Source: Gammaproteobacteria bacterium (lineage in GTDB: Bacteria; Pseudomonadota; Gammaproteobacteria; J044). From it: a DNA stretch of 7,670 bases. Location of the stretch: contig JALWNJ010000051.1 of NCBI GenBank assembly GCA_026995955.1, forward strand, positions 1-7,670. The letters are read 5' to 3'. How positions within the stretch are numbered: position 1 is the first letter of the stretch; the number at the start of each line of letters is the position of its first letter. This document shows, piece by piece, positions 5,674-7,670 of the stretch. The notes under the pieces were generated by a model. The model was not told the DNA's origin, searched no databases, and saw only the letters and a program-made list of their open reading frames with translations. The translations under genes were made by a program, and so were the position numbers.

Positions 5674-7665
5674 ATGCCTTCGCGCAAAGAGCTTGCGAAC
5701 GCCATCCGCGCCCTGGCCATGGACGCCGTCCAGAAGGCCAATTCCGGCCATCCCGGGGCACCCATGGGCATGGCGGACATTGCCGAGGTGCTGTGGAACG
5801 ATTTCATGCGCCACAACCCGAAGAATCCGGACTGGTGGGATCGCGACCGCTTCATCATGTCCAACGGTCACGGCTCCATGCTGCCCTACGCCGTGCTGCA
5901 CCTGACCGGCTACGACCTCTCCATCGAGGACCTCAAGCAGTTCCGCCAGCTGCACTCCAAGACCCCGGGTCACCCCGAGTACGGCTACACCCCGGGAATC
6001 GAGACCACCACCGGCCCGCTGGGCCAGGGCATCACCAACGGCGTCGGCATGGCCATCGCCGAGCGCATCCTGGCAGCCCACTTCAACAAGCCGGGCCACG
6101 AGATCGTCGATCACTACACCTATGTGTTCCTCGGTGACGGCTGCCTGATGGAGGGCATCTCGCACGAGGCCTGCTCGCTGGCCGGCACCCTGGGCCTGGG
6201 CAAGCTGATCGCCTTCTACGACGACAACAACATCTCCATCGACGGCGAGGTGGAGGGCTGGTTCACCGACGACACGCCGAAGCGCTTCGAGGCCTACGGC
6301 TGGCATGTGGTGCGCGATGTCGACGGCCACGATCCGGATGCGATCAAGAAGGCCATCGAGGAGGCGCGCAGCGTCACCGACCGCCCCTCGCTGATCCAGG
6401 CCAAGACCATCATCGGCTTCGGCTCGCCCAACAAGCAGGGCAAGGAAGAGTGCCATGGCGCGCCGCTGGGCGAGGACGAGATCCGGCTCACCCGCGAGGC
6501 GCTGGGCTGGCCCTATGGCCCGTTCGAGATCCCGGACGAGATCTACCAGGGCTGGGACGCCACCGAGAAGGGCGCGAAGCTGGAGGCGGAATGGAACGAG
6601 AAGTTCGCTGCCTACCGCGCCGAATATCCTGAGCTGGCGGCCGAGTTCGAGCGCCGCATGAAGGGCGAGCTGCCCGACAACTGGCAGGAGATCGCCAACG
6701 GCTACATTCAGAGCGTGGTCGAAAAGGCCGAGAGCGTGGCCACCCGCAAGGCCTCGCAGAATGCCATCGAGGGCATGGTCTCCAAGCTGCCCGAGATCCT
6801 CGGCGGCTCCGCCGACCTGGCCGGCTCCAACCTGACCATGTGGTCCGGCTCGGTGCCGATGCGCAAGGACACCCCGGACGCCAACTACATCAACTATGGC
6901 GTGCGCGAGTTCGGCATGGCGGCCATCATCAACGGCATCTCCCTGCACAAGGGATTCCTGCCCTATGGCGCCACCTTCCTCATGTTCTCGGAGTATGCGC
7001 GCAACGCCCTGCGCATGGCGGCGCTGATGAAGATCCAGCACATCGAGGTCTTCACCCACGACTCCATCGGCCTGGGCGAGGACGGCCCCACCCACCAGCC
7101 GATCGAGCAGACCGCCACCCTGCGCATGATGCCCAACATGAGCGTCTGGCGCCCCTGCGACCAGGTCGAGACCGCGGTGGCCTGGAAGTACGCCGTCGAG
7201 CGCAAGGACGGGCCCACCAGCCTGATCCTCAGCCGCCAGGGCCTGCCGCACCAGGAGCGCACCGCCGAGCAGGTGGCCAGCATTGCCCGTGGCGGCTATG
7301 TGCTGAAGGACTGTGACGGCACGCCCGAAGTGGTCCTTATCGCCACCGGTTCCGAGGTGGCGCTGGCCATGGGCGCGGCCGAGGAACTGAGCGGCAAGGG
7401 CCGCAAGGTGCGCGTGGTCTCCATGCCCAGCGTCGATGTCTTCGATGCCCAGGACGAGGCCTACCGCGAGGCCGTGCTGCCGAGCGGCGTCAAGCGCGTG
7501 GCCGTGGAGGCCGGCGTGACCGACTACTGGCGCAAGTTCGTCGGTCTCGACGGTGCCGTGGTGGGCATCGACCGTTTCGGCGAATCGGCCCCGGCCGGCG
7601 AGCTGTTCAAGGAGTTCGGCTTCACCGTGGAGAATGTGGTGGCCACGGTCGAATCCGTGCTCTGA
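5674..7665 (+). CDS. tkt: Transketolase
   Basis: Transketolase moves two-carbon ketol units between sugar phosphates with thiamine diphosphate (TPP) and a divalent metal, in the pentose phosphate pathway and, in autotrophs, the Calvin cycle. At 663 residues it is the same size as E. coli TktA. Key residues fall at E. coli numbering: His26 (SGHPGAPMG), His66 (NGHGSML), His100, the TPP/metal motif GDGCLMEG (154-161) with Asp155 and, about 30 residues on, Asn185, then His261 and Arg358. The pyrimidine domain has SADLAGSN (379-386), the catalytic Glu in YGVREFGM (Glu412), and His462 and His474 in the [16 protein letters not shown] block. The C-terminal domain (about 530-663) follows, so the gene is complete. 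It stands alone and divergent from the SAM-cycle genes; only 5 bases follow the stop. In many relatives gap and pgk come next, which cannot be seen here. Confidence 0.98.
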   Translation: MPSRKELANAIRALAMDAVQKANSGHPGAPMGMADIAEVLWNDFMRHNPKNPDWWDRDRFIMSNGHGSMLPYAVLHLTGYDLSIEDLKQFRQLHSKTPGHPEYGYTPGIETTTGPLGQGITNGVGMAIAERILAAHFNKPGHEIVDHYTYVFLGDGCLMEGISHEACSLAGTLGLGKLIAFYDDNNISIDGEVEGWFTDDTPKRFEAYGWHVVRDVDGHDPDAIKKAIEEARSVTDRPSLIQAKTIIGFGSPNKQGKEECHGAPLGEDEIRLTREALGWPYGPFEIPDEIYQGWDATEKGAKLEAEWNEKFAAYRAEYPELAAEFERRMKGELPDNWQEIANGYIQSVVEKAESVATRKASQNAIEGMVSKLPEILGGSADLAGSNLTMWSGSVPMRKDTPDANYINYGVREFGMAAIINGISLHKGFLPYGATFLMFSEYARNALRMAALMKIQHIEVFTHDSIGLGEDGPTHQPIEQTATLRMMPNMSVWRPCDQVETAVAWKYAVERKDGPTSLILSRQGLPHQERTAEQVASIARGGYVLKDCDGTPEVVLIATGSEVALAMGAAEELSGKGRKVRVVSMPSVDVFDAQDEAYREAVLPSGVKRVAVEAGVTDYWRKFVGLDGAVVGIDRFGESAPAGELFKEFGFTVENVVATVESVL

Positions 7666-7670
7666 GGCCC

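Noticed and set aside
5647..7251. 534-codon open frame on the - strand opposite tkt
   Set aside because: It is entirely antisense to a complete transketolase, is low in complexity (Ala, Gly, Leu, Val, Asp, His), has no recognisable domain, and has no supporting start signal.
1..7670. Mobile elements, CRISPR arrays, tRNA/rRNA genes or a defence system
   Set aside because: No transposase or integrase, spaced direct repeats, tRNA-like folds or unfamiliar gene cassettes were seen; the genes are conserved housekeeping genes with similar base composition.

Overview
This window is high-GC, gene-dense chromosomal DNA, most likely from a gammaproteobacterium. The encoded proteins (AroE tail, RsmE, MetF, AhcY, MetK, a PhnD-type binding protein, Tkt) are proteobacterial in character. 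Use of AhcY with a SAH riboswitch, rather than the E. coli-type Pfs/LuxS route, and a tkt gene read away from metK would fit purple-sulfur or sulfur-oxidising Chromatiales/Ectothiorhodospiraceae. That lineage placement is inference only.

Layout. Positions 1-227 hold the 3' end of aroE (+). From there to about 5388 everything runs on the minus strand. Read in the direction of transcription, the order is: a PhnD-family periplasmic binding protein (5388-4558), metK (4475-3303), a SAH riboswitch (3280-3206), ahcY (3184-1877), metF (1837-995) and rsmE (972-232). rsmE converges on aroE with only four bases between the two stop codons, inside a perfect 18-bp palindrome. A divergent intergenic region (5389-5673) separates the PhnD-like gene from tkt (5674-7665, +). 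tkt ends 5 bases before the window edge.

How the genes work together. MetK makes S-adenosylmethionine (SAM). Methyltransferases such as RsmE turn SAM into S-adenosylhomocysteine (SAH). AhcY removes SAH, giving homocysteine and adenosine. MetF supplies the 5-methyl-tetrahydrofolate needed to remethylate homocysteine. Methionine synthase (MetH/MetE) is the only step of the cycle not present here. The ahcY leader has every pairing element of the known SAH riboswitch: a 12-bp P1, P2, and the GAGCGC/GCGCUC pseudoknot. It should raise ahcY (and probably metF) expression when SAH accumulates.

The riboswitch is the clearest non-coding signal in the window, but it belongs to an established class. I found no convincing new system, mobile element, CRISPR array or RNA gene. 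The remaining points of interest are two strong GC-rich hairpins next to metK and metF, the convergent-stop palindrome, and an orphan PhnD-like protein.
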